Source: Formicarius rufipectus
Taxonomy: Eukaryota > Chordata > Aves > Passeriformes > Formicariidae
DNA length: 64,000 nucleotides
Direction: 5' to 3'
Assembly: GCA_013399695.1 (NCBI GenBank)
Contig: VXAU01004757.1
Span: 1-64,000, forward strand
Below, one piece after another: positions 1 through 41,577 of the stretch; position 1 is the stretch's first letter; each line of letters begins with the position of its first letter. Made by a program: the position numbers and the translations under genes. The notes below the pieces were generated by a model that saw only the letters and a list, made by a program, of their open reading frames with translations, was not told the DNA's origin and did no database searches.

Positions 1-37
1 ATAATAATAACAATAATAATATTAATAAAATAATAAG
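1..37. repeat. ATA trinucleotide-type simple repeat
   Basis: The plus strand is almost entirely ATA/ATT units with one ACA interruption. It lies inside the inferred 3' UTR of BMPR1B, so on the transcript it would be an AU-rich stretch. Confidence 0.85.
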
Positions 38-311
38 TGGCTTTCATGGAAAGCAACATGCATAATCTTAAACCAGTTACTAAAACTGTATTTCCCCGTG
101 TAAACAAGGGCAGAGAAGCCTCTTCCAATCATGTATGTCAAAATTCGGGTGATTTCTGCAAAGGATAGTCTCCTCAAAACTTACAGCTGCTCTTATGCAG
201 GATTCTGTTCAAGGTACTTATTAGCAAAGACTTTCGATACCTTTTCAGGAGGTCTGCCTGCATGAGAAAGTCCATTTCCATTGGCCTCCAACAGAGCTGC
301 CTCTGGCAAAG
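1..311 (-). other. BMPR1B: Start of BMPR1B 3' UTR, partial
   Basis: This sequence follows the TGA stop (314-312) on the minus strand, and no splice donor is evident at the border, so it should be 3' UTR. The UTR runs off the left edge of the window. I see no AATAAA polyadenylation signal on the minus strand here, so the cleavage site lies outside. The last 37 bases are an ATA-type trinucleotide repeat. Confidence 0.8.
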
Positions 312-29524
<29,213 letters not shown>

Positions 29525-29541
29525 GTCGTCTAGGAAATTGG

Positions 29542-32500
29542 CTGTAAATATTAGAGGGGAAGAAAAAGAAACAGTTCTAGGCCACATTGCAAGACTTGAA
29601 AGGAAGGCTTTAATGTACTTCTACTCAACAAAATTTGAGAAAGTTATTTGAGACAAGTGTTCACTAGAGAGTGGTGTTCTATAAGAGCCTGTGAAATGGT
29701 CACCATGTTTGAGGCTTATTGGACCATTTTGGTATTAGATGAAAGGCAGCGATGTTCAAGTTCTGCTGCTGTCAAGAGATATATTGTGCTTTTAGTATTA
29801 TATATTGCAGAGCTTTTCTTCTATTGCATTACACACGTCAAATCCTTGGTTACACCTTTGAGCTTTCTTTATCTCTATGGCACTTGACACAATTCTACAT
29901 CCACTGAACCCCATAAAAATCAGTGGGATTTATGGCACTCCAGGTGGAACAAAACAAAAACATTTCAAGTTCAACAGCATTTTCTGTGACTGAATTGCAT
30001 AAGGACTACTTGGAAAACAAGGAAAAGGGTTCGTTTCTGTAGAACAGTCTATAAACAAAGTAAAAGACAAGAATGCGTTTTAGAATGAAAATGCTGAAAT
30101 ATATGGAGGTGATTATTTATAAAAATATCAGAGTGCTGAATCTCTGTGGATCTGGTGGAGTACAGTTGAAGATACTGGTGATAGCCTAGGAGTTGTTTAA
30201 GCAACTTTTCCCGGCCCCCAGCTCTACTCATAAATATCCTCTTTTAGTCCCTGTGAATGTTTTAAGCTGCAAAGACAAAAATGAAATTAGATGAAAAGCT
30301 TTGACTGGCAGTTTCTCACTTTCTTTTTGGTTCCTTTTAATAAAACTTATTAAAGGGTCATTTAAAAACACCTGTCTCCAACAGAGTAGTTGAAGAGCAG
30401 ACTTGAAAGTCTTGGTTTATTGTTAATTCTTTAGAAACAACTGACATTATAATTATTTTGATTGGATCCTGAACTGCTGCTTTGACTCTAAAATCTTCAC
30501 AGAATCTCCATCATCAGGACTGATAAATTGTGGTGCTGACAGAAAATTTGATCCTATTTAGCCCCTACAGAGAGATGGAGTGGGCTAACAGGGAGAGGTG
30601 ATGGGAATAAGTAGCAACACTTCAGGGTTTGGACGGCAAGAACATGCTGAAAGATTCTGAAGCAGTGAAAGGCAGGAGGAAGCTCAGTGCTGCTCGATCA
30701 GCCCAGGTCCTTAGGAGGACTAACAAAGTCCAGGCTGCGCTCCTGAATGCGTGGGAGCAGCCCGTGCCCTGAGCACAAGCTTGCACATCATGCCTCCCAG
30801 CTGCACACCCTCCTTTCCCCTGTGCTGGGTCTGAAAAGAAATCCCTGCAAATGGACAGGCACCGGGAACAACTGGCAGACAGGCTTTAATTTTCTTCCAT
30901 GTAACAAGAGATATGCAAGCTTAACCCTAGCCAACTTGAAAAAAGCTGCAACTTGTTACCTCTGGGAAAAGTGAGGTTTTGCACATAGGAACATTGCACT
31001 TAGAGAAGCGTTAGCTTTTTGAACATCATAGCCCTCCCACTCCTTGCATATTCCTTGCACAAGAGGTACACTAATAGTATTAAGGGGATACACTTGAAAA
31101 AGAATCATTCACCATACCAAATACACCAATGAAATACAAAACTCCAACAGCTTGACCTTTGGTCAGTACCTATGTATCCCACTGAAAAAGGCTGGATTTT
31201 TGATTAGCTCACCTCTTTTTTAAAGTCAAACCAGAAAAATAGTTACAAAACTTACACAAACCTTCTGCCCAGCGCTCAGAGATAACTGTATTCATGGCAG
31301 GACTAGATGTCAAAGTCCCACATACTGTTTCTATTAACATCTGGCAAAATTAGAACTAATAGCATTATTTAACTCAAGAGACGTTGTGCATTTGAGTTGT
31401 GTACTTGTAACTGTATCAAAAAATGCAGTAGATGCTTAAATTAAGGAAAAAAATGCAGTTTTTTGTTTCTAACAATATCACTACGATACCTTAAAATGCA
31501 ACTTGTATGTAACAAATTAATATGAACAGATGTTTGTTTCCTGAATCAGAGGATTAGAGATTATCTAAATTCTCTTCCAAACAGCAATTTTTCTCTGTAT
31601 CACTTTGTTACCATTGAATGGGGAATATTCAACTATTTATATGCCTGTCAAGAATTTTCAGACCTCAAGCTCATGAGGCAACAAAATGAACTTCTCATTC
31701 ATGAGGCAATTGAGTGAAGTAGTTTGCTCTGTGCATCGTTTCCATGGCTCTTTCTATGAGCTATTTGCAGTTTCAGTAGGAATCTTTGCCCAGCAAGGAG
31801 TGCAAAGACAAAAGCATTTCACACCTAGCAAAAAAAAAAAAAACCAAACAAAAAATGAAAGGTTTAATTACACATCTGATAGTGCCTGAAGATGTTAAAT
31901 TTCAGCAGCTGGATACCTTGCTCATAATATATATAATTGTAGATAATTCCTTTTTCAACAAATGAGTAAGGCCGTCATAATCAAATGCAATCTGTGCCCA
32001 CCACATACAAGGGTTGTGACTATGAACAGCTTCTACAAAACTTGCCATTAACAACAACAGCTTATACCCCTAGACTTGGTTGTACTCTCAGATATACTAT
32101 GACAAGTTGAAGTTGTTGAATTAGAATCAAAAATCTGAATACCATCAAAGCATCACAGCTGGCTATTTACAGGCATAGTCTGTTTTTTTAGAACATTTAG
32201 GACAAGGCTGGCATTCAAATTTACACTTTCCAAGAGCTGAAAGTAGGAATGCAGCCTTGGATTTTGCTTTCAGCTAATAGCCAGGGTGAAAACTAGTCCA
32301 AAGCCATTGCAGCTCAGTATCAAACACATTAAATCAAATAAAATTAAAAAAGGTAGGAATAAGAAATTTTCATCAAGCTCTTTTCTAAAATGAAAAAACT
32401 CCCTGTATTCTCTTGCTCCTTTCACACCTTAATTGCCTGGCTGCTAGCTAAAAAGATGGGCAGATCTTTTGCCACTGAAATTCAGATGTTTTGCCAGTAG

Positions 32501-35500
32501 ATAACCATAGAACATGTAAAAAGTCTCTTCTTACTCAGAGTTGAATTTCAACAAGGTCTTTTGACTACTACATCTAGTAGTAGAAATAGGAATAGAAGAA
32601 ATAGAGCAGAAAACAGAGAGTCCCCCAAATTTAACATCTAGGTAGGAACCCACATGAGTTTTCCAGCTTGGCAACAAGCTGCTCCTGATTTCAGGTGTGA
32701 AATGCACAGTTTGGGATGGTGAACAGCTTGCTCATCTTGCATCTGTCACTATGCTGAAACAAGCACATGTTGGTCAAGCAGACCTGGCTCTGTCTAATGA
32801 TTAGAAGCCCTTTGGGTTTTGAAAGCTCTCCTAGGATCTTTGTTCAAGAGTCCTGAAAGTAAGGGATTTCAGGCAATTTAAATTTGGCTGCTCCTTTGCT
32901 GTAGCTTCTTCTGTTGCAGTCTGCTTATGGTCAGCTTCCCATGAAACTGAGCACGGCTTGGCAGAACTGCAGAAGAACAGTGGTATCAAAAAANGCATCT
33001 TTTTAAAGCTAACTGAAAAAAAAAAAAAAAAGTTATTTTAGTCTGCTGAGAAACTTACTGACTGCATCAGGGAATTAATCAAAACAGTTGAGAGCCTGAA
33101 GGTCACCATCAGACTCGTTACCTTAATCAGATTTAGCTGGTGTTTTCAGCTTATTTCTCTTTTTCCACTAAAATTCATCAGCATGTACAAAGCATCTTCT
33201 ACCACAATGATTGGCAGTCAGCCACCATGGCTTTTATGTCTCTTATGAGGGTAACTCCGAGAAATATTTTTCTCTCTAGGACTGGGACCACTGAAAACTG
33301 TGATGTGGTGGTCTCTGTTATCAATCTCTACCTAAGAACTGGGACTGTGTGTAGCATGTTACTGTTGTGTTTTGTTTTTTTTTTTCCAAATGTGTGTATC
33401 TCCATGCTTTAAGCTCATTTATGGAAAGGTATGTCTACAAAGATCCCAATTCCAGGAGAAGAAAAACAAGGAAAATAAAGTGCTGTAAGATGAAAGTCAT
33501 CCTCATGATCATTTAGGATACTCCCAATGTCTAATTTAAAGCCCTGTTAACCTCCACTGTCAAAAAATCATCCTACTTGGATATATTCTTCCATTTTAGT
33601 TATGCGATTTGGAACACTTCATGGTAATCCATGACCACTAAGACTTCCATCAAAATACTAATTTTATCACATGGCAAAGCCTTTCACAGCATTTCAATTA
33701 GTTTTGCTATCATTTTTTTCAAATGACTGAGAAGTGATTACAAGATTCCCGCTCCATAATCACAATGAAGTAACTACCAGGATGAATTGTAATTTGGTTT
33801 TAAATAATGTTGTTTGTTGGTTTGACCGGTCTGTAGACAGTGGCACCTTGCACACAAGGAAAATCACCTATTGAAACTTTGCACTGACTTACATGGGTGC
33901 AAAAAAAATCTGACCTAGAGAGACATTCTCTTAGCGTACGTTCAGTCCTCGAGCTCTCTGTCATGGCTGCCAATAAGAACTTCAGCCCCTGCCAGCTGTA
34001 GCCAGAGTTATGCGATTTGGACAGAAATTTCTCCACTAGAATCTGGAAAAAGCCTAGTAACTCATTTCACACTGGCCCGCAGCCATCAGATGGCAATGAC
34101 TTTTTGCACTGCTCTGATTCAACAAGTCTAGTAACAGAGGAGGTGAAAAGCTCTTTATTCTGTTCCTCTGTATTCCATAGTCTAAATCTTAAGCCATCCT
34201 GTTCCCAAAGGATGAAGAATTAGCATTAGTTACCTTAACAGATTGATATCTATGCCACAGTTGTGTGATTTATGTGTTGTCTATGCAGTGAAAAAGCAGA
34301 TCTCCCATGACCTTGCAAGAGTTTGTCAGGAGCGAAAGTCAGACTTGTTCTTTCCCAAAACAGGTGCTAAGGGCCACAAACAAGTACGTTCAGAAAAGTA
34401 TGAGAGTTCTGTGCTTACATCTTTCTACGAAGCGTATTTGAAACCTCAGATTGATTCAATACTATCCACTCACATTTTCCCAGTTTAATAACAACATTTG
34501 GTTAGCAACAACACCCACTGACAGGGAGTGGTGCTTACTGCTTCAGAGAAGGTACCCACCTATGAAGCTTTACACACCATGGAACAAGTGTTTCAACTGC
34601 TGCTTCAGACCAGAAATTCAGTAACTGAATAAAAGACAAAGCAACCCACCCAAACCTCAGAAGAAAATGAGTCAACTTGATAGAAATGTTAGATGAAATT
34701 TTAAACCATAAAGTGACTTCATCTATGCTCTGCATTAGTATACACAGTGAGCTTTCCCTCAAAACAGGCTTTTATTAAAATACAAAACTATCTTGCAACA
34801 CCCTGCTAGAGTTTCTTATGCTATATCATAAACCACAGTCTGATGACTGCCCACCAAGCCAGGGTTATACCATCAACATGATTGTTTTAGGAGAAAGGGA
34901 AATAAGTAATTGCTAGCTCACTCTACTTCAGTCATCAGATAAAAGAATTTCCATGGGGTATTTTTTGGCAAATAATCAGCAATGAAAACACAGCACAGTT
35001 AAAGAACTTGAAATAAATTACACCTCTTAACTCAGCCTGATCTACTGTGTAAAATAGTCAAGAGGTAACAGTAAAACACTTTTTTATTGGTGATAATTAC
35101 ATAACAGAGAAGGAAAACTGGATCATGACAGTTTCCCTCTGCTGGATATTCAAGGCTACTATAAAACTCAAGAAAAGATCAGATGCTGTTACCTGCATAT
35201 TTTTGATCCAAAACCATTGTAAACAAAATCTAGCACTAATACACCAGAAAACTGAAAACAACATGCTTTTATAGTGTGTGACTATATTGCACTAGTAAGC
35301 CCCAACTGAGGTTGGTATCCATCAGTGTTTTGTAACAGCTGTACCGTGATACACATCCACTGTAATAAACTGACATACTAAAACAACTATATCATTGTGG
35401 GAGCTTATGCATGATTTGCACCATTTATCACCTGTGATGGATTTCCAGTACACCAAAGTACATAGAACCTACACATTGCTCCTTCTTATCTGTGTATTTC

Positions 35501-36534
35501 AAAATTTGGGATCATTCTCCTTCTAGTCATGATGCAAATAGGTTTGCAATATAATGTACTTCTGAACAATCTGTCAAGATAGTTTCCTTAAAAACTGTTT
35601 CTGTCCATATTCACAGAATTGCCACCGAGTGCCAGTATAGCTACATGCATACAGCACCACTCTAAACAACTTACATAAGTAAAAATAACTTTTTCAGAAT
35701 TATTAGCTAAACTAATTAAGTTCAGCATGGAATGTAATAAGCTGTGAGAAAGCCACTGAGAGAAGACCCTTCAAATTAATACCCATACCATACTAGTCAC
35801 AACTTACACAGGCTTCTTTGGTATCATAGCCCATGGAAAATGCACATGTAATTTACATCACAGTTTGAATGAGTGTTACTTTTTTCTGGTTTCACCTCAT
35901 TTCTGCTGTCTACAGTTAACCTTTGACATATTTTTCATTTTGAAGAAAATGAGAATTAGTTGGCACATTTTTCATAGCATGAGATAGCATATCAACACAA
36001 CAGAAAAGCAGAAAAGGCAGCTTCAAAATCTCCAAAGGAAAGTACAAGCAAAGTGTTTTAGCCTGTCATCTTGGACTCACGAAAGCCTACCCCTATCAGC
36101 TGTAATTTCCTATTAATACAAAATTTCCCCAATTCTGTCAGACCTCTCATTTAATTTTTACCTTCTACAGTCCTTTGGTCCCATCTGTCAATGTTCCATG
36201 ACAAATAAAACTCTTAAAATGTAAGTTTTGAATATTTGCAAAGATCAATGAACAGGTATTTCACCTAATTCTCATTAAGATATTAACATTTATTTTTAAT
36301 GCCTGTTCAAGAGCCATATTTTACATAGCAAAGGTAAAACATGTTGGAGCTATCACTATTCTGAATTATGTGCTCTTGTACAGTTCAAAATGAACAAACA
36401 TAATGCAAACATTTCTGTGAAAGCACTACTGCTGCTTGATGCACATATGAGTATTACAGGCAAGCAAAGTGGAAGATTGACATGCAAATATTTCATAAAT
36501 ACTGAGATCGAAGGTCCAATCTGAGAATGACTCA
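29542..36534 (-). other. Upstream of BMPR1B coding exon 1: inferred 5' intron sequence
   Basis: Acceptor TTTACAG at 29542-29548 shows that the transcript continues from an exon further to the right. I found no convincing leader-peptide exon here. The region holds a short A/C tract at 31831-31858, an A-run at about 33017-33032, an undetermined base at 32994, and otherwise AT-rich unique sequence. A slightly GC-richer stretch lies at about 30560-30800. Confidence 0.7.
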
Positions 36535-37602
36535 CTCCTCTGGATGCAGAGAAGGCAGAGATATTGAATGTCTTCTGTGCATTGGTCTTCACTGACAAGA
36601 CCAGACCTCAGGAATCTCTGACCCAAGAGGCCAGGATAAAGGAATGCTGGAAGGAATACTTTTCCTTGGTCAAGGAGGATTGGGTTAGAGAACACTTAAC
36701 CAAACTTGATATCCACAAGTCCATGGGCCCTGACGGGATGCATCCATGAGCAATGAGAGAGCAGGCACACACCATAACAGATCCACTCACAATCATCTGT
36801 GAAAGGCTGTGGCAATTTGGAGAGGTGCACAAGGACTGGAAGAAAGCAAATATTATTCCAGTTTTTAAAAGGGACAAGAAGGAGGACCCAGGAGCCTACC
36901 AGCCAGACACCCTGACCTTCCAGTCCCTGGAAAGGTGAGGGAGCACCTCGTTCTGGAGACCATCTCTATCCGCAGGGATGACAAGCAGGCAATCAAGACT
37001 AGTCAACATAGATTCACTAAAGTTAAATTATGCTTGATCAATCTGATTGCCTTCTTTAACGAAACCCCTGGATGGATGAGAGGAGAGCAGTGGATATTGT
37101 CTACCTGAACTTCAGCAAGGCTTTCAACACTGTCTCTCACAACATCATCATAGGCAAACTCGAGAAGTACGGACTGGATGACTGGACAGAATTGGCTGAA
37201 TGGTAGATCTCAGAGGGTTGTCATCAGTGGTACAAGCTCTAGTTAGAGGCCTGTCATCAGTAGTGTCCCCCAAGCTTCAATACTAGGCCCATTAACTTAT
37301 TCAATGACTTAGATGAAGGGGCAGATGCCTCCTCAACAACTTTGCTGATGACACAAAGCTGGGAGTAGTGGTTGATACCCCAGAGGGCTGTGCAAGCACT
37401 TCAGAAGGACCCTGAGGGGTGGGAGAGATGGGCAGAGAAGAAACATCTGAAATTCAACAAAGGCACACGCAGGGTGTATTCCTCCACCTGGGGAGGAATA
37501 ACCTCATGTACCAGTACAGACCAGGGGCCAACCTGCTGGAAAGCAGCTGTGTGGAGAAGGACCTGGGGGTCCTGGTGAACAAGCTGTCCATGAGCACCTG
37601 AT
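36535..37602 (+). mobile_element. CR1 LINE fragment, degenerate reverse-transcriptase region
   Basis: Translated pieces on the plus strand match the CR1 ORF2 pattern in order. A segment reading HKSMGPDGMHP is followed by DWKKANIIPVFKRDKKEDPG. The catalytic FADD lies at 37341-37352, followed by DTKLG. The last piece ends KDLGVLVNKLSMST. The frame is broken by an in-frame TGA right after GMHP (about 36747) and by later frameshifts, with apparent small deletions. The 5' part (endonuclease) and the 3' part (end of ORF2 and 3' tail) are missing, so this is a dead internal fragment. It lies antisense to BMPR1B. Ends are approximate to about 20 bases. Confidence 0.95.
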
Positions 37603-40472
37603 CAAAAGAGGGGATAGAAGTTAAGGTACAAAGACGTGAAACAGCAGTCTGGATATTAAGCTATGAAGAGCAGAGTCTGTGCCACACTCTTCATTTAGAA
37701 AAATTTTATTAAAAAAATAAAAAATAGGAAGATTGCTGTTAACATGCAAAGCTAATTATTTCTGCTACTAAGCTGCACATACACTTGCAGTTTCAAGCAG
37801 CAAACACCAAATGCAACCAAGAGATTATGCAAATACCACTAAAAGTGATCTTGAAAACTCTCCTTAACAGTAGTAAAAGGAAAAGAAACCCACACAGATG
37901 GGAAAAAATGCAATGTGATACCTTTGCTACTAATCTATGCTTTGCTATCTAATCTTTAGGAAAGCAGTAAAGATCACACTGGGCAAGCTGTAGATTTTTA
38001 CTTATTATCATTTCAGATGATATTTAGACTGAGGCATTCAGACAATGGAATATAAAAGAAACAGCAATAGACAGCTTTGACTCTGTGGCTCTCTTAGATA
38101 TGTTTAATAAATCACTGTCACTCCTGTTCCCTTTCCCAGTGAAAAGAAACACAAGAGCACCATGCAGCCAAGACAAAAATAGCGCGTGGAAGATAAAAAT
38201 ATCATCTAACCATTCTTACTCCAAGATCAAAGACTGCACCTGTATATTAAAATATAATTAGCATGTGCACATGCCATGCTTGCAGAAAACAGTGCCAACA
38301 TTATTCAGAGGTGCCAGTGCCCTTGTAACTGACTGGGTTTGGCTGTTCACAAGTAGAATGACATAACTCCAGCTCAGCCTAAAGAGCAAACAACTTCATA
38401 AATTACTAACTCCTTTCTAATTCCTGCTACACTGGAGTCATTCCCTCTCACTTCTCACAATAATAATTTACACAGTGTGGACATACACAAAAGCAAAGCT
38501 GTCATATAGCTATGTTATGGCATAAGCATGCTATATTTCTAATGGGTTTTAAAAAAAAATTATAGCCAAATATATATAACTTCATTTAAACTTGGTTTAT
38601 TGATTTGCTTATTGTGTCCCTTAAATGATGCTTCCTACCAATTCTCCTTCCCACTTTTCCTCAAGTGCCTATCTCCCAGAACAGATTATTTAGTGTCTGA
38701 AAAAATAGCTAGTATATTTGGATAATTTTTCATGGATGAATGCCATACGCTTCCCTAAATCCCACATGATTAGGACACTCTTAGCAACTAACTGTTGCTG
38801 AATGAAGTGCAGAAGGACCTGCAAGAATTTTTCTGCCTGGAGGCAAATGCCACCCTGACAGGTCACAAGGCCAAGCAGAGCTTTAAGCAACTGAACAAGT
38901 GACAGTATAAATCCCTGTTCTGTTAAGCTGCCAAGGCAGGGACTGCATTGAACTGACTGCTGCTACTGTTGGCCTCACCACACACACTGCACAGGGATTT
39001 GAGCTGCATGTGTAGAAACTGTGAGTGATGAAGAAGATCTTTGTGTTCATGAAGGAGGGCTGAGGCATAAATCTTATCTTCTGCAAACATGGCCAAATGG
39101 AACAGAAAGTGTCATTGACTTATTCACTTCGACAGAAAACAAATAAATTCATTTAGAGGGGAAGGAAAGCATCTCTACTGCAAACCAAAATTAACTGCAT
39201 GCATGGAACAACAATAATTAATTTTGACCACAGACATAAGCGCTATGGTTTCCAGAAGTGTTTGAGAAGTCTAAAGTACTTCCCTGAATGCTTCAGAGCA
39301 TCTGCTGAGCTGCTGTCTGGGTGGGAAGGAGGTTTGTACCACATGTGCCAATGGCACTGCCACCAAATCATTAACCAGTCCCCACTGTCAGGTTTCCATG
39401 CTAGTCCACCCACTCAGGTCTCCGTAAGAGGAGGAACCAGATGCCAGTCCCACGGAGTTTCCTTGCTTTGTTTTTTTCCCAATGTTATATGGATCTATAT
39501 TCACAATCAAACTTCATAAAGAATCTCAAAGTGTAAGAAAGACATGTGGATTGCAAAACCCTTGCAAACTTTTTTCCTATGTGAACTTCTCCCTGACCAG
39601 TTTTCAAGAGCTGCATGACCACCTTTCTCTCGTCAGAATTTCTCTACGGATTTCTCTACAATTCTAGTCAGATGTAAAGCAACATTTGTTTTTTTTTCCC
39701 ACTGCCCAGATATATATGAACAGTGATGAAGAGTTCCAGGAGAACAAGCACATTCCTTTTGGCTATTTTTCCAGTTAACTAGTATTTGAAATGCATAGAA
39801 CAGATGCAGCATTTTAATAAGCATTACTGACATACACATACACTATATATCACCAAAGCACCATTAAAGTTAGACAGAAAGGTGACTATTGCTCAGGTCA
39901 AAACCAGTCCAGCTCTGTCATGCATCCTCACAAGACAAACCTGGCATCAAAATTCGCCTATTATTGCCAAAACATTTATTTTTAAATTAACTTCAAATGC
40001 AAAGATTAATATAAAAGTACATTTCATGAGAAAAAGGGAAACATCCTTTTAAATTCAGTACTAGGCTGAATTCCAAGCACTAGTTCTTTTAAAAATACCT
40101 TTTACCCCTCAATCCTCACCAGAAAAGGAAACAGGAAACCTTTTGTTTTATCTGCAGTATTTTCTCTGCCAATCTACCACCTTTCTCCTTAAATCTAAAC
40201 CAACCAAAGAGCACCTAAAGGTTTGCAGCAGACTCAGACAAACTCTGACCCACAGTCCAAGTGAATGAATAGGAAATCTCCAGTATGTGTGTTCCTGCAA
40301 GAACTGAAGCTGCAAACACAAGACAGTGCACAACAAGCAGCTGGTTCCCTGTTGCCTCATGGGGCAGCCCCACATCTTGCCAGCACACCAGCGATACCGC
40401 TTTTTCTTCAGTCACATATTTCACTCTTTGGCCCTCATGTAGAACCCACTGAACCTCATTGTTTAACCCTTT
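37603..40472. other. Non-coding stretch, inferred BMPR1B 5' intron
   Basis: AT-rich sequence follows the CR1 fragment, starting with an A/T-rich patch at about 37690-37730. The open frames present are short and unrecognised. No RNA gene or mobile element was seen. Confidence 0.7.
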
Positions 40473-40514
40473 TTTTTTTTCCTTCCAGTCTCTTTAGTGT
40501 TCTGCTCAAACCAG

Positions 40515-40592
40515 GCTCCAAAAAAAAAAAAAAAAGGAGAGAGAGAGAAAAGAAAGAATAAAGTAGAAAAAAAAAAAGAATGAGGGGGGAAG
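40515..40592. repeat. Polypurine tract (A-run, GA repeat, A-run, G-run)
   Basis: About 78 bases of the plus strand are almost all purine: an A-run at about 40517-40533, a GA-repeat segment, a second A-run, and a G-run at about 40585-40590. It lies just downstream, in BMPR1B sense, of the candidate leader-exon donor at 40634. On that strand it is a polypyrimidine tract. Such mirror-like purine tracts can form triplex DNA. Confidence 0.85.
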
Positions 40593-40599
40593 CACAAGT

Positions 40600-40760
40600 G
40601 GTTTGCGAGCTGAAAAGCCAAGCCTTCTACTTACACGGGGTTTCCGCGCGCTTGCTACATTACTGCCAGATTCCCCGAAGACGAGAGTCATGTGAGGAGG
40701 CAGAGGGTGGCTCGTGGGGCTCTGCTAAGCAAACACTGCACCGTAGGCTGGGCTAATCCT
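40600..40760 (-). promoter_or_regulatory. Candidate alternative leader exon or promoter patch for BMPR1B
   Basis: In an AT-rich background with few CpGs, this patch carries about nine CpGs, including CGCGCG-type sequence at about 40645-40650. On the minus strand the CpG part ends in CCCCGT|GTAAGTAG (donor GT at 40634-40633), a full GTAAGT splice-donor match. A small CpG cluster followed by a strong donor is what a first exon looks like, and it could splice to the acceptor at 29542. No TATA box is visible. This is inference from composition and one splice motif; a chance donor is possible. Confidence 0.35.
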
Positions 40761-41547
40761 GCACCTGTGGTGTGTTATTCAGCAGTAAAGAAATGTAGTC
40801 CAGACTGCCTCTGCTTAATACGGCTCAGCTGTTTCTCTCTGTGCTCTCTTTGATTGTAAGCTGGCAAACAATATTATTTCAACCAGGCAGAGCGGAATAC
40901 TCAGGCTACATAGGATATGACAGTAGAAAGGTGAAAGAAAAAGAAAATCCTGGAATTACAAATAAAACAGAGATTCTGAGCAATACAGAATTTGTAATTA
41001 TTTCCAGATGGCTGCCAAAGGCTTCCAAGGTAACTATATGAAATGCACAATGAATTTGGAGCCTTCTGCTCCTCACCTCCCTTTAAAGTGTGTCTACCTG
41101 TGATACACGATACACCACAGCAGCCTGATCCTCATTTATCCAGTTCAATACATATTTGTCAATGAGCACAATCATGAGAAGGTTTTGATGCTTTTTAGGC
41201 TTCCTCTAGTTTACTTTGTAAGCGGGGAAAAAAAAAAAAGCCAGTTGAGAACAGACTCTTAAAAGAAAGTGCATACAACCAGCAATCTGTGATTTTATTT
41301 GCAGAGAACAAGCCACCAAACAGGTCATGAAGTTGCTACCAGGATACAAAGGCTTTATCATAGCATGTCACCAAAAAAAAAAAAAGTAGGAAACCTGACA
41401 AAACTGATAGAAAGAGCATCTGGTCCTGTAATGGTAGCACGAATTTCATTCCAACGTAGAGCACATAACAATTGAGAGTAATTTCCGATCCTGGTATTTG
41501 CTTTACAAGTTTACTAACCCCTGTTAAAAATTCCCTGTAATTGGGAT

Positions 41548-41577
41548 ACACACACACACACGCACATATATATATAA
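41548..41577. repeat. Short CA/TA dinucleotide microsatellite
   Basis: Five to six CA units interrupted by one CG and followed by about five TA units on the plus strand, within the inferred 5' intron. Confidence 0.88.

Noticed and set aside
31700..31745. Minus-strand stretch reading MHRANYF, resembling the mammalian BMPR1B leader-exon end
   Set aside because: The resemblance is contiguous rather than interrupted by a splice donor, there is no hydrophobic leader ahead of it, and it is short enough to be chance.
36564..37601. Several plus-strand open frames as possible host genes
   Set aside because: They are broken pieces of a CR1 reverse transcriptase and are covered by the mobile-element entry.
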